Shown piece by piece: positions 1 through 9,919 of a stretch of 45,701 nucleotides of DNA. The DNA is from Lingula anatina. Lineage: Eukaryota; Brachiopoda; Lingulata; Lingulida; Lingulidae. The notes beneath the pieces are model-generated. The model saw only the letters and a program-made list of their open reading frames with translations, was not told the DNA's origin and did no database searches. Location of the stretch: positions 94,554 to 140,254 of the forward strand of contig NW_019775660.1 in NCBI RefSeq assembly GCF_001039355.2, given 5' to 3'. Numbering within the stretch: the stretch's first letter is position 1; every line of letters begins with the position of its first letter. Both the position numbers and the translations under genes were made by a program.

Positions 1-218
1 GTCCCTGCCAGGTCCCCTTGGGAGTAATCAAGACAGTCAATTGCTCATCTGTGACAATAAACACAACCCCTTAGCAGACAGAAAACACAAGGCAGGTTGC
101 GTAACAAGCGATAATCACATCGACGTGAAGCATAGCTCTCACTGAGCTCCTGCAGAGCAGGTACAATGCCATCTGTACGCGTGCATTTTTAATTGCTCAC
201 ATCTGTCCAAACGTTACA

Positions 219-272
219 GGGTCGCCTCAGCAAAAATGTCCACAGGGTTATAGCTGCGGCCCTGGTAGAGGG
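219..272. repeat. Half of a TA-flanked MITE
   Basis: The segment ends GGCCCTGGTAGAGGG|TA and is the reverse complement of the left end of the MITE at 3701-3840. Only one terminus is present, so it is a truncated copy in the last intron of the left-edge LU gene. Confidence 0.55.
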
Positions 273-353
273 TACATAATACAGGGAAAGAACAATGTGC
301 TGTGAACAAGCTATTTCTTATAGGCTAATCTTCGATATTCTCTTTAATTTCAG

Positions 354-644
354 AGAGACACGTCCGTAACTATGAAAATGGCCCAACGCGGATGCGCCGG
401 AATAGAAACGGAGAAAAAATGCGTGAAACTGACGCAGGAGGATCCGGCCATTACTCAGCTATTCCCTCTCGATTCACTGAAGGCAATGGGACTCGGGGAC
501 TTCGGGATCGACATGGAGTACTGCACCTGTAACGGGAACGAATGCAACAGCTTGAAAAGCACACCTTTCACTTCGGGCAGTAACGCGCCAGTATGGAGTG
601 CGTCCTTCCTGATCTTATCGGCCATTGCTGCCCTGCTGTTGTAG
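354..644 (+). CDS. Last exon of a GPI-anchored LU (Ly6/uPAR) protein, gene cut by the left edge
   Basis: This 291-nt terminal exon follows a TTTAATTTCAG acceptor and is read in phase 0, exactly as exon 5 of the two complete paralogues (8093-8383 and 22924-23214). It holds the second half of an LU domain: two single cysteines, then a CxC-x4-C-N ending. A Ser/Thr/Gly-rich linker and a hydrophobic tail ending in AIAALLL follow, as expected for a GPI-attachment signal. The earlier exons must lie left of position 1, because no matching exon 4 is seen in 1-353. The intron just upstream (290-352) and the 3' flank (645-850) align with those of the paralogues, so this is a third tandem member. The frame is open and there is no sign of decay. 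Confidence 0.85.
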   Translation, partial: RDTSVTMKMAQRGCAGIETEKKCVKLTQEDPAITQLFPLDSLKAMGLGDFGIDMEYCTCNGNECNSLKSTPFTSGSNAPVWSASFLILSAIAALLL

Positions 645-1783
645 AGGGGCATGAACTTACCATGTTCATTCCAGAGTTCTAGAGTTCCAGAGTTCTTTTC
701 AGATGATCGTAACCAAGCAAACTTTCAATTTTTATAGTCACATGAAATTAATGTTATTGTAGAAATAGCCTTTCTTAGACGCGTTTAATGCTCTTTTATA
801 GTTTTGTGTACCACTAACCGTCTGTTGTGCAGCTATTTTGTATCCAAGTCTAGGCAAGTATGGGCAAGTTTTCTGATAAACGTTAGTGCTATTGGCCCAT
901 TTCAGTGACGTCATATTTGCTCCGTAGCTATAGTCCCTCGGCCATGTTGGAGGGAAAGAACGACGGGACGGGGAATAGTAGCGTTAATATAGGTGAACCA
1001 AATAAAATAAAGTAAACTTCATATCGCGATCAAGTACACCAAAGTTAAAAGGATATATACAAGTGGAAACTTCAGCTGATCAGCGGGATCGACCCAAATG
1101 AACTCAAGACAGTCTAATCGTGAAATCCTGCCAAATGTGACTTATCCCAACATCATGGAGTTGTCAGAAGCTATAGTTAAATTATCTTGTACTTAATTTT
1201 TCTTGTTCATTGGGTAATAGCAGTTATAGTTTGAGAGAGTTTAATGTGTCATCATAAGTTCAACCTTTCATAGAAGCAACTTTTTTTCATAAAGGATAGT
1301 TATAAGGAGAAATTTGAGCTGATCATCGGGATCGACCCTTATGGACTCAAGGAAAAATGTATGCAGCAGTGGCTTGAAATATTGCTGTCAGATATGGCTT
1401 ATCTCTACATTATGAAGCTGTCAGATATTTTTTCAGCATTCTTGTACTTCATTAGGAAGTACATGTAACAGTACATGAATTGATCTTTATTTCTGTAATC
1501 ATTTGCTTAAACATAGAGGAAAACTGCACATTTTGTATGAATAAAAATAAACATCAAATGCAAAACATTGTTGACATTATGTTGTACAATTCAATGACAG
1601 ATTATCAGGGACACTTTCCTTTCGATTGATAACACTGATGTGAAAAATATTTAATGAGCATATGAGGTCGAAACTTTTAATGAGCATATGAGGTCGAATT
1701 AAGTCACCATAATTAGAGAAGCCTGTTTAGTATATTTTTAATCTACATCTAGTGAAATGCATGATTGAAGACTCATGATTGAT
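645..1783. other. 3' flank of the left-edge LU gene, with a decayed coding-like repeat
   Basis: 645-850 aligns with the 3' flank of the other LU genes. 1060-1200 and 1310-1450 are two diverged copies of a segment that reads L-I-x-G-I-D-P in one frame. They are broken by stops and frameshifts; the first reads LPNVTYPNIMEL after a shift. I recognise this only as a fragment of a protein often found with mobile elements and do not name it. No intact gene is seen. Confidence 0.4.
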
Positions 1784-1904
1784 ATGTACATTGATGCACT
1801 ACTATGCATTAATCTCAAACTGGAGTACATTACATGCTTGTACTTTTTAATTGGAGATTTTCTTATGTTAAAATCTAGAGACCATCCCCAGACCCTATCG
1901 TACC

Positions 1905-2115
1905 AACTTTGGATCGAACTATCTCCAAGGGGATTCTCGCTTAACTGCAATTAACTACTTTGGCGGCTTAGATGTCTGTCACGCCTACTGAAGTTGATAG
2001 AGTGTAACTATCGTTTAGCAGCTTAAGTAGGCATCCCTGACATCTAAGCCACTTAAACTGAAAGCAATGTAGAGAGAAACCCCGTGGAGACGGACCGAAC
2101 CTGTTACATCGATCT
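1905..2115. repeat. Palindromic MITE-like repeat upstream of LU paralogue 1
   Basis: The left half (GATCGAACTATCTCCAAGGG...) and the right half (...CCCCGTGGAGACGGACC...GATCGATC) are imperfect reverse complements, meeting in a core with GACATCTAAGCC. Copies occur at 3232-3431 and 12110-12371. No coding potential is seen. Confidence 0.5.
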
Positions 2116-2664
2116 AGGTATGGGAACCCAGTCTTACTCCAAACTTTTGGGGGCTGAATTTTCTTTGTGATACGACAAACATTCCCACCAGTTTGAGTCA
2201 ACAGGCTGGATGTTTACGTTTGAAACTTACTTCTTATTGCTGTTTTCTCAATTTTTTGTTATTTAGTAGACATTTTACGACTTGAACGTGGGGTGATTTG
2301 TATTTACACGTTAAATCAATATACTTTCGTTTTCACGTTTGTACTCGTATCGTTAGTCATTGATTTAGATGGCACGCCGTTTGGTGCATTTTAGGGAGGG
2401 GTGTTGTCCTGTCATGCAAATTAACAAGTCAAACATGTATTTCTGCACACGTATATTTTTGTTCAAATCTAACAAAAATGGCTTTGAATTTCTAAACAAC
2501 AGCCATATTCTGAGTGTAGAATGTATTGCACTTGCTGATTCTGGTAAGTATCGGCATAGCTTGCACCCCTCTATGTGGAATTGGGCTTAAACTGCGCAGA
2601 CGCTAAGTGGCGTACCAGTTCATCAGCTGACCGTCTCTGAAACTACACTGCACCAATTGGTTCC

Positions 2665-2716
2665 ATGATGCTGGCGATTACTGTTCTGATGTTTCTGTTG
2701 GGAGGTATCGAGTTGG
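2665..2716 (+). CDS. Exon 1 of LU paralogue 1: signal peptide
   Basis: This short exon encodes MMLAITVLMFLLGGIEL plus the first base of a Gly codon, and ends at TTGG|GTAAGG. Its phase-1 end fits the phase-1 start of the exon at 5733. An almost identical exon sits at 15183-15234 upstream of the second paralogue. That conservation and position are the reasons for calling it. The start codon is inferred; either of the two adjacent ATGs could be used. Confidence 0.8.
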
Positions 2717-5688
2717 GTAAGGCGAAAAATATTGAGTTTCTGCGCCAATAAGTTGCATTCAAGCACGTTTTTAAGTCAGCGCGCAGCCCTGTTGGTTTTC
2801 TATATACAGTGCACATCCCATATAGTACCATATAGTGTCGTCCAGGCCATTTTATTTCATTTAGTGTTGCCTGTCTTCAGGCTAAGACAGCTTTGTTATT
2901 TAGAAGAGAAAGGATCATAGTTTAAGTCCAGAGAGCGTGGCCTTTTCACAGCTTCTTGCATCTTGCGTCTCGATATAACTTTGCTCTTGTACAAGTATAG
3001 TTTAGTATGCAGCATACAGTGGACGACTCGTGTTGTAACTTGTACAGAAAGTCTTTCATGTTCAAAATCGAACGCAATAACGATCCCATCAAGTGTCCTT
3101 GCTACCATTGATTTATCTTGCATCAAAGTCGACTTAAATTTTGGTCTGTAGATTATTTTTGTTCAACAGTTCGAATTTATATCAGCGTTTCATAAAAGCG
3201 TTCTAACTGATGTTATCTTAGACCCCATAACCATGGATTTCAGATCGATCTATCCCTGTGGGGAGTCTCACTAGATTACTGTCAGCTTAGTCGGCTTAAG
3301 CGTCTGTCCCGCCCACTAAAAGCTGTAAGGGGGTAATTAAATATGGTGCGCGCTCGGCTAACTGCAATTTAGCGTGAACCCCCGGGGAGTTAGGTCGATC
3401 TAAATCTTAATCTCTGGGTCGATCTAAATCTCTTGGAGTGCACTCTTAGACCAATATTTGCGTTATTTTAGTATGCAGACACAACTACAGATAATTTACT
3501 AGATAGAAGAACGGCGGGGCCTCGCTACGAGTGCTGTACAGTTATATGTAAAGACTGGGTCACACAGTGTTTGCAACCTTTTGGCAACCTTTTAGCAACC
3601 ACAAAATCTGGCGGTCGCTTGCGATCACTTTGCGAGCCTAATAGGAAGCTTTAGCATATATTTTGTCGCGCAACGGTTGCAGCAAGGATGCAGTATGGTA
3701 CCCTCTACCAGGGCCGCAGTTTTTATTCCGTGGACATTTTTACTGAGGCGACAGTACAGAGATTAGTCATCTATTTATCCACAGACATACTATATCTCTT
3801 AATATCTAGTGAAAAATCAATCTGTGGCCCTGGTAGAGGGTAGCAGTTTGGTAACGTAACCTCTGAAGACCATCTTCAAGATATAGATTACCTGTTTGCC
3901 GAGCGATTCACTGTCAGCAAACACTTGATAATCAAAAACCGTTTGCAAGCAATCGATTGCCTATTGATAACCACAAGGTCGCACAGATCATACATATTGC
4001 AAACTTTTGACGGTAGCTGCTTTCACATCAATCCCAATCTCAGGATACAAAAAAAATGTTCTAGTAAAGTGACACCTTCACAAAGAGCAGGGAACGTGTT
4101 GGCTGCTGTAATACGTGGGAGTCGGCTCAGTTTTTTATAGCATTTTGTTCATTTTACTAATGTGAAAATACAAACCTTACTATAGCTTAATATCATCTTG
4201 GTATTGCAACCAGCACTGCAATCATAAAAAAATTATTAATTTGAATAAGTTTTAATCCTTATTAATCTTCACATATCCATTAATGGTATTTTGATTCAGT
4301 GCTTGGTCTCTTTGAGCTCTCAAGGCCTGTGCAGTTACGGTCACACTGAACAAAAAACCTCTTTACGACTTGCAGCTATCACCAGTTGCTAAAACTCGCA
4401 AAGTGGTTTCTAAAAGAACGTGTGCTTCATATACCTTTATTTGGACTTAGTTGATCTGAACGGGTAAAGAAAAGTTGCGATGCGTTGCAGGATACATACA
4501 TAAACACACTAAGAAAACAATTTTTTTGCGCGAATAATACACCGGCCTTTTCACAAATTACAAAGAGGGTAGCAAGGTATTCGTGACGTCCTGGAATGCA
4601 TTACCTATCAAACATGCTTAACTGGTTACATTAAAAGTCTACCTACTGCGGTATTTTGTTTAAGGTAAATAACAAACTAACACGGGGCAGTGATTTTAAC
4701 ACCCACTCCTAGTTTAAACAAAACGCCCAGCAAGAGTTACCCTCTACCAAGGTGGCAGATCGTAGGGGAAAATTGAAAAATCAGAGATAGTAAAATGACC
4801 ACATATTTATCTAAATACATATCTGTAAATATCATGTGAAAAGTCAGTCTGTGGCCCTGGTAGAGGGTAAGCAAAAGTAGTAATCGCTGCAGTCGACTGG
4901 AGACGCAGTAATTGTACGGATTTTACTTCGGTTCTATTTCATGCCCGCATCTTGCTATCAGTATCTCCAAGTCAGGATTCAAGTGGTGCATTTGAAACAT
5001 TCATGAACGGTGTATATAGTATAGAAATCAAATGGTACTGGTTACGTTTCTTTTCATTGGAAACGGACGGAAGACAGGATAGATTGTATGAATTTGTTAG
5101 TTTAAGAGACCATTCAGAATGAGAAGAGCCGAGTGCTAGCTGGTCCGCGGCCTAAATATGGCGAACCTGCATGAAAGGAAGACTTCTTAATTCTGTAATG
5201 GTCTTTCTGCCTCTCACACGTCTGCCCACACGTCGTCCCTGCAGGGGCACAGTAATTAAATCTCGGCTCGGCTCGGATTCCAACAGCAATGTCCCTTCGT
5301 TTTCACGCAAAACACGACATCCATTAAAGTTCTCCTTCGGGCTCCAGGTGGAAGAGTTGCAACCTTTAAATTTGCAGGGCAAAATTGTCTTGTAACTGCA
5401 AATACCAGTAAATAGTTAACTATATTATTATTCATGTAGCCTGTCATGCTAACCAACTATTTTGCATTACACAAGGAGTTTCAGTCCACTTTTGCAACTT
5501 GACCATTAATTGTTTATTGGACAATGCTACAGCCAGCTACAGTAGAGATTTGCGGCAATTATCACAGAGAACTTTAAAAATTATTTCCAGTCATCAAACT
5601 ATTTCAGCATTTTAGATAGAGTAATTCATAACATGCTGGAGCTATTCCATGCAAAGAGTATGTGACAGAAACCATAACTTCTCAAAGT

Positions 5689-5727
<39 letters not shown>

Positions 5728-8383
5728 TACAGGGGAGACACTGGAGTGCACACAGTGTATGTATATTACCGCTACAGGTGGTGGTGGTGCGGATGTACAG
5801 AGCCTTATCCAAAACATGTATGCAAGTACGATGGACGCTGAGTGCGCCAAGAACCCCACCTCTGTCACAAAGACAATTAGCTGCGACGGTTCCTGTGAGT
5901 TTGCGGAAGTCAACACAACGACCAAGATAGAGGTAAGTTGTAACCAGAAATACCTTAGATATACCTTGAGATGTGAGTTTTTAGATAGTAAGTGTTTGTT
6001 GGTTAGTATATGTCGAAGGGGCAAAGCCTTTCTTGCATTCCATGTATCAGTTAAACGAATACCAAATTCTTGAATTTGTGATAGTTCTATTTGTTCACTG
6101 CGCATAAGCAATGGTCTTGGTTGCAGCAATACTCCTACTCCATGAGCATTGGTGTTGTGATTCGAAGTTGCAATCCTTCAAAGAGCGTGAATGAAGGATG
6201 CAAAACTATAAGTTCGAACGACGCACAGAATCTCCAGGCTGTTCTGGGAGGCGGTCTGACCATGGGGCAGGAGGTCTCTGGGAAGATGTGTTTTTGCAAT
6301 AGCGACAGCTGTACACAGGATGTTTCGTCTCTTCCTGCACTTCCCAAAGGTAACGTCGACAACCTCACCCTTAGTGTGCTTTTGAATGCACTTGCTATAA
6401 TTACCAAAGTTAAACGACTGGAAAATGGGTATTGAAGTACATGTGCGCGTGTGAATTTTAAAATATTTTTAAAAAGACGTCACAAGTATTACCTGTGACG
6501 TCATACCGGCTTTGGATCCGGGCGCTAGAATAATTAGTACCAGCAGCGTGTGCGCTTTTCATCGTGAACTGCACGTTTCAGCTATCTATCCCTTATATCT
6601 CCAAAACTGGCAGAGATAGGCCCAAAGTTACTATTGAACTTGAATAGCAAGTCATATACTGGCAATATAACTGTGACCTTGAAATTGACATTTGGCCTAC
6701 TTTTCACCATAAAATGATCTTTGCAAATTTTCTATCCCTTATATTCCCAAAACTTGCAGGGATACGCCCATAGTTACTATTGAACTTGAATAGGACGTCG
6801 TATACTGAAAATCTGTGACCTCGAAATTGACCTTTGACCGACTTTTCACCATGAACTGAACTTTGCAACTTTTCTAACCCTTATACATGTACATCTTAAA
6901 CTAGAAGAGATATGCCCAAAATTACTATTGAACTTGAAAGGACGTTATATACTTACAATCCTACTGTGATCTTGATATTGACCTTTGACCTACTTTTGGC
7001 CATGAAAAATACTTCACAAATTTGGATATTAACTTTTACTTTCCCGCATGATTTTGTTTTAAATTATATTTTTCAACAATAATATTGAGAACATTTGTTT
7101 ACTGCATTTTGTAGAGCATGTCAAGCACAACACTGGAGTTGGTGTCCCTTTTTTTCCAGTTGGTGGTAAAATCACTGGCGTGGTCGCGTTTATTTCAACA
7201 TATTTAGATTATCTGAACAAATTGTCGTCAAACCAGCAGAGCTTGAATTGATTGACTTATTATAAATTAAAAAGCTAACGTGGTTTGAATGCGATTTCCA
7301 TTTAAAACCGGAAACCTTGGTTGTCTTTTTACAGCCCCGACTACCCAGTGTCACGTGTGCATTTACGAGAAATACGAAACATCCGACAGCCAGTTGCAGA
7401 AGTCCCTCGATCAAATCACCCCAGCAACCAGCGTACCCGAGTGTCTGGACAAAGGATCGGAGACTCCCACAATGTCCTGCGAAGGTTCTTGTTTAAATAC
7501 CGGATCAACTGTCACTATGAGTGTGGTAAGTATTGTCATCCCTAGAACATAGCCCACAGTTGATAACACTGAGTGGAATACTAGTAACATCAGGAGAGCT
7601 ACGGGTTATTACGGATGTTTATAAAGAGGAGGCTGGCGGGAAATGATGGGTGTTCAAAACCAGAGACGGCTGATTTCTAGAGGTCGAAGTTTTGGATTTA
7701 TTGCCAACGAGTTACAACTGGCAAAACTTGAACGCACAAATTAATAAATGTTGTTGCATACTTTCTGGGCGAGCGACCCATCTTTGAAAGACTGAAGTTA
7801 TTTTGATATTACATCTGAAAAAGAAAAGGAATATTAGAACATCATTGTAATTTTAAAAATCCAATGTGTTAAGACGTGTTCAAATGAGCATGATATCTGA
7901 ACGTGACAAGACCCCCAACTCCCCACCCCGTATATCAAGTGTTTGACTATGTACTTTTCCAGTATTGTTTGTACCAGTGAATTGTTTAATAACACGAGTT
8001 TCTCTGACTCTCATGGTGACCATCTTACAGGGAAAGTACAATGTGCTGTGAACAACCTATTTCCTAATCTTCGATATTCTCTTTTATTTTAGAGTGGCAC
8101 GTCCGTGACCATGAAAATGGCCGAACGCGGATGCGTCGGATTAGAAACGGAGGAAAAATGCGTGAAACTGACGCAGGAAGATCCGGCCATCACTCAGTTA
8201 ATCCCTCTCGATTCACTGAAGGCAATAGGACTCGGGGACTTCCGGGTCGACATGGAGTACTGCACCTGTAACGGGAACCAATGCAACAGCAAGGAAAGCA
8301 CACCTTTCACTTCGGGCAGTAACGCGCCAGTATGGAGTGCGTCCTTCCTGATCTTATCGGCAATTGCTACCCTGCTGTTGTAG
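2665..8383 (+). CDS. Two-domain GPI-anchored LU (Ly6/uPAR-like) protein, paralogue 1, five exons
   Basis: Exons: 2665-2716, 5733-5932, 6127-6349, 7335-7525, 8093-8383 (957 nt, 318 residues). All splice sites are GT-AG and phases run 1-0-1-0. Residues 1-18 are a hydrophobic signal peptide starting at tandem ATGs. LU domain 1 has cysteines at 23, 26, 55, 68, 72, 99, 109, 139, 141 and 146. Domain 2 has them at 164, 167, 195, 208, 212, 236, 245, 279, 281 and 286, with nearly the same spacing. A single GPI signal (about 293-318, SASFLILSA core) ends the protein. The family role is a cell-surface three-finger protein; the ligand is unknown. Exon 3 is also open to a stop at 6435, which would give a one-domain form without a convincing GPI signal. 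The phase match of AAAG|GTAACG to exon 4 favours the two-domain form. Confidence 0.82.
3232..3431. repeat. Second copy of the palindromic GATCGATCTA repeat
   Basis: Its ends AGATCGATCTATCCCTGTGG and the reverse complement of GAGTTAGGTCGATCTAAAT pair imperfectly. It lies in intron 1 of LU paralogue 1, in the stretch missing from paralogue 2. Confidence 0.45.
3701..3840. repeat. MITE with CCCTCTACCAGGGCC ends and TA target duplication
   Basis: Terminal inverted repeats CCCTCTACCAGGGCC and GGCCCTGGTAGAGGG are flanked directly by TA on both sides. The length is 140 bp and it is non-coding. A TA duplication is typical of Tc1/mariner-type mobilisation. Confidence 0.65.
4740..4867. repeat. Second TA-flanked MITE in intron 1 of LU paralogue 1
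   Basis: It belongs to the same family as 3701-3840, flanked by TA at 4738-4739 and 4868-4869. The orthologous copy in paralogue 2 (16010-17107) contains foldback I, so this MITE predates the LU duplication. Confidence 0.65.
5694..5727 (+). repeat. TTA microsatellite at the 3' splice site of exon 2
   Basis: A run of about a dozen TTA/ATT units ends five bases before the exon-2 acceptor AG and stands where a polypyrimidine tract is expected. The paralogue-2 tract (20482-20531) is longer. Confidence 0.8.
5733..6349 (+). CDS. Exons 2 and 3 of LU paralogue 1: first LU domain
   Basis: Exon 2 (5733-5932) begins just after a TTA microsatellite and TTTACAG, and ends GAG|GTAAGT. Exon 3 (6127-6349) begins after TTGCAG and ends AAAG|GTAACG. 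Together they encode ten cysteines in the order C-x2-C, C, C-x3-C, C, C, CxC-x4-C. The residue after the last cysteine is Thr, not the usual LU Asn. An N-glycosylation sequon (NTT) lies near the end of exon 2. Confidence 0.85.
6476..6503. promoter_or_regulatory. CRE palindrome within an intronic stem-loop
   Basis: GACGTCAC (6476-6483) and GTGACGTC (6495-6502) are inverted repeats. The second arm contains the full TGACGTCA palindrome (6496-6503), the consensus site for CREB/ATF factors. The same arrangement is kept at 21282-21309 in paralogue 2. Function is inferred only. Confidence 0.3.
6583..7022 (+). repeat. Intronic tandem repeat, three diverged units of about 145 bp
   Basis: Each unit has CTTATA, then GAGATA, TACTATTGAACTTGAA, a TATACT motif, TGTGA(C/T)CT and GACCTTTG-like sequence, ending near GCAAATTT. 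The same array is present at 21392-21832 in paralogue 2. Confidence 0.6.
7335..8383 (+). CDS. Exons 4 and 5 of LU paralogue 1: second LU domain and GPI signal
   Basis: Exon 4 (7335-7525) follows TTTTTACAG and ends GTG|GTAAGT. Exon 5 (8093-8383) follows TTTTATTTTAG and ends at TAG. The domain starts TTQCHVC and ends CTCNGNQCN, which is the LU ending with Asn after the last cysteine. The C-terminal hydrophobic run ends at the stop, as in GPI-anchored proteins. Confidence 0.85.
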
Positions 8384-9919
8384 AAGGGCATGAACTTACC
8401 ATATTCATTCCAGATTTCTAGAGCTTGAGTCTTTTCAGATTATCTTAACCAAACAAACTTTAAATTTGTATTCACATAAAATCGATGTAATTGTAGAAAT
8501 AACCTTTTTTTGGCACATGCTTAATGCTTTTTTTTTTTGTAGTTTTGTGTAGCCCTTACCATATGTTGCGCAGCTATTTTGTATCCACGACAAGCCTACA
8601 TGTAGAGCCTAAAATGAACCTTTATTAAACAAACAAGTTTTTTGACACGTTAGCTATATGTTGGATGGGCCAGTTCCTGGGCTTGTATTGCCTTGCGACT
8701 AGCTGAAACAACCTTGACGTCATCCATGATAAGCGGAAATATGATTTCATGTGTTATTATATACCAGTGTGATGGTTTTTACGTATAGAGATAACGACTC
8801 ATTACATTAATCTACTTAATTTTGTGGTATTAGACAATTCCCTCTATTTTCTATTCAAGTTACAGTAAAGAGGCAGTATACTAGATACAAAACGAAAGTA
8901 CTACTACTTTAATATGGCAATTTTATGTGAAGTGGAAAAAAAAAGAGTGAGTGAATGTTATCAACCAGGCGACAAAAGTCCAGTAAAGACAAAAAGAAGT
9001 CTCTTAATGTACATATAAGCAAAATTTTATTAAGGTTATGTTAGAGTAATGAATGGTCATTTAAAAAAAAATTGGGGACACACAAAAAAATCGTGAATTA
9101 TATTTTTCTTGCCAAAATCCCCAGTACTGTTTCTTTAGCAATAAGATCGTGGATGATTTTTTTTAAAACTTAAAAGTATTGGAATGGAGTGATTGTGTTT
9201 TTAATAAAGATCAGCATATGCCAAACAGTTGTCATCTTTTTTAGTTCATTTTATTGTGTGTAGTTGAGATGCGATATGACTGCGGATGTTAACGCTCAAC
9301 TCAAATGTACCTGGTATCGAACATATCCCGCGTGTAGGGTTAATAAATAATATTGTCATTCAAATTTCGGAAATTTAAGCCACAGCTGAAAGTGTAGAGG
9401 CTCCCTTACATCCTACTTTTTCTTGGCGATTGCCCTTTAAATGTTGCCCCAGATAGCCTGCTTGGAGAAGCTCGTACATTTACAATGTAAACAATATAAG
9501 GTCTGTCTATTAATTGCACTAATAAAGAATTTGCAAAAATAGCCTATTACTTACGATTAGTTCCGCACACATAAATTCATGTTTATAAGATTTCCTTAAC
9601 ACGGCTGGGTGGTTTATTAGCCATTGGGTGATGAAAATAGTGAAAATAGTGACGGCTGTGAAAGAGTATAAACGGTAGCTTCTATCATCATCATTTAGTG
9701 CGTTTATTTTTTTTTCAGTGGATTCTGTCAATTCTTATTATTTAAATCCCATTTAAAAACTATTTTAGATAAAGAATGTGTTAAAAATATGCAAATATTT
9801 TTGTTTCCGTTGTCTTTTGCAATGGACAAATTCTATGACAGAATATCGAGGTTCTTTAAGTGAGATTTAAAATGTTCTATGTATTTGATATCAACATAGA
9901 CCTGAAAGTTAAGAATTAT
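8384..9919. other. 3' flank of LU paralogue 1; no gene seen
   Basis: 8384-9513 aligns with 23215-25000 and includes the ATTAAA signal, poly-T and AT-rich sequence. 9514-9919 is AT-rich and unmatched. No ORF here has a recognisable domain. Confidence 0.6.
8624..8629 (+). terminator. Candidate poly(A) signal of LU paralogue 1
   Basis: ATTAAA lies about 240 nt after the stop codon. The same motif is kept at 24072-24077 after paralogue 2. It is a common variant of AATAAA. No transcript end can be seen from sequence alone. Confidence 0.4.

Larger units (their letters stand above)
1784..9513 (+). repeat. Left unit of a large tandem duplication carrying an LU gene
   Basis: This block aligns with about 11986-25000, covering promoter-side flank, exons, introns, 3' flank and beyond. 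The left boundary is where both copies start to share GATGCACTA(C/G)TATGCATTAA. The right boundary is GGTCTGTCTATT. Intron 1 differs: 2925-4420 here is replaced by an unrelated stretch of about 290 bp in the other unit. High intron identity suggests recent duplication or gene conversion. Confidence 0.75.

Noticed and set aside
6091-6435. Exon 3 as an independent 114-residue gene
   Set aside because: The part before 6127 is intron ending in TTGCAG; the first Met is not in an exon. The stop at 6435 may only be used in an alternative form.
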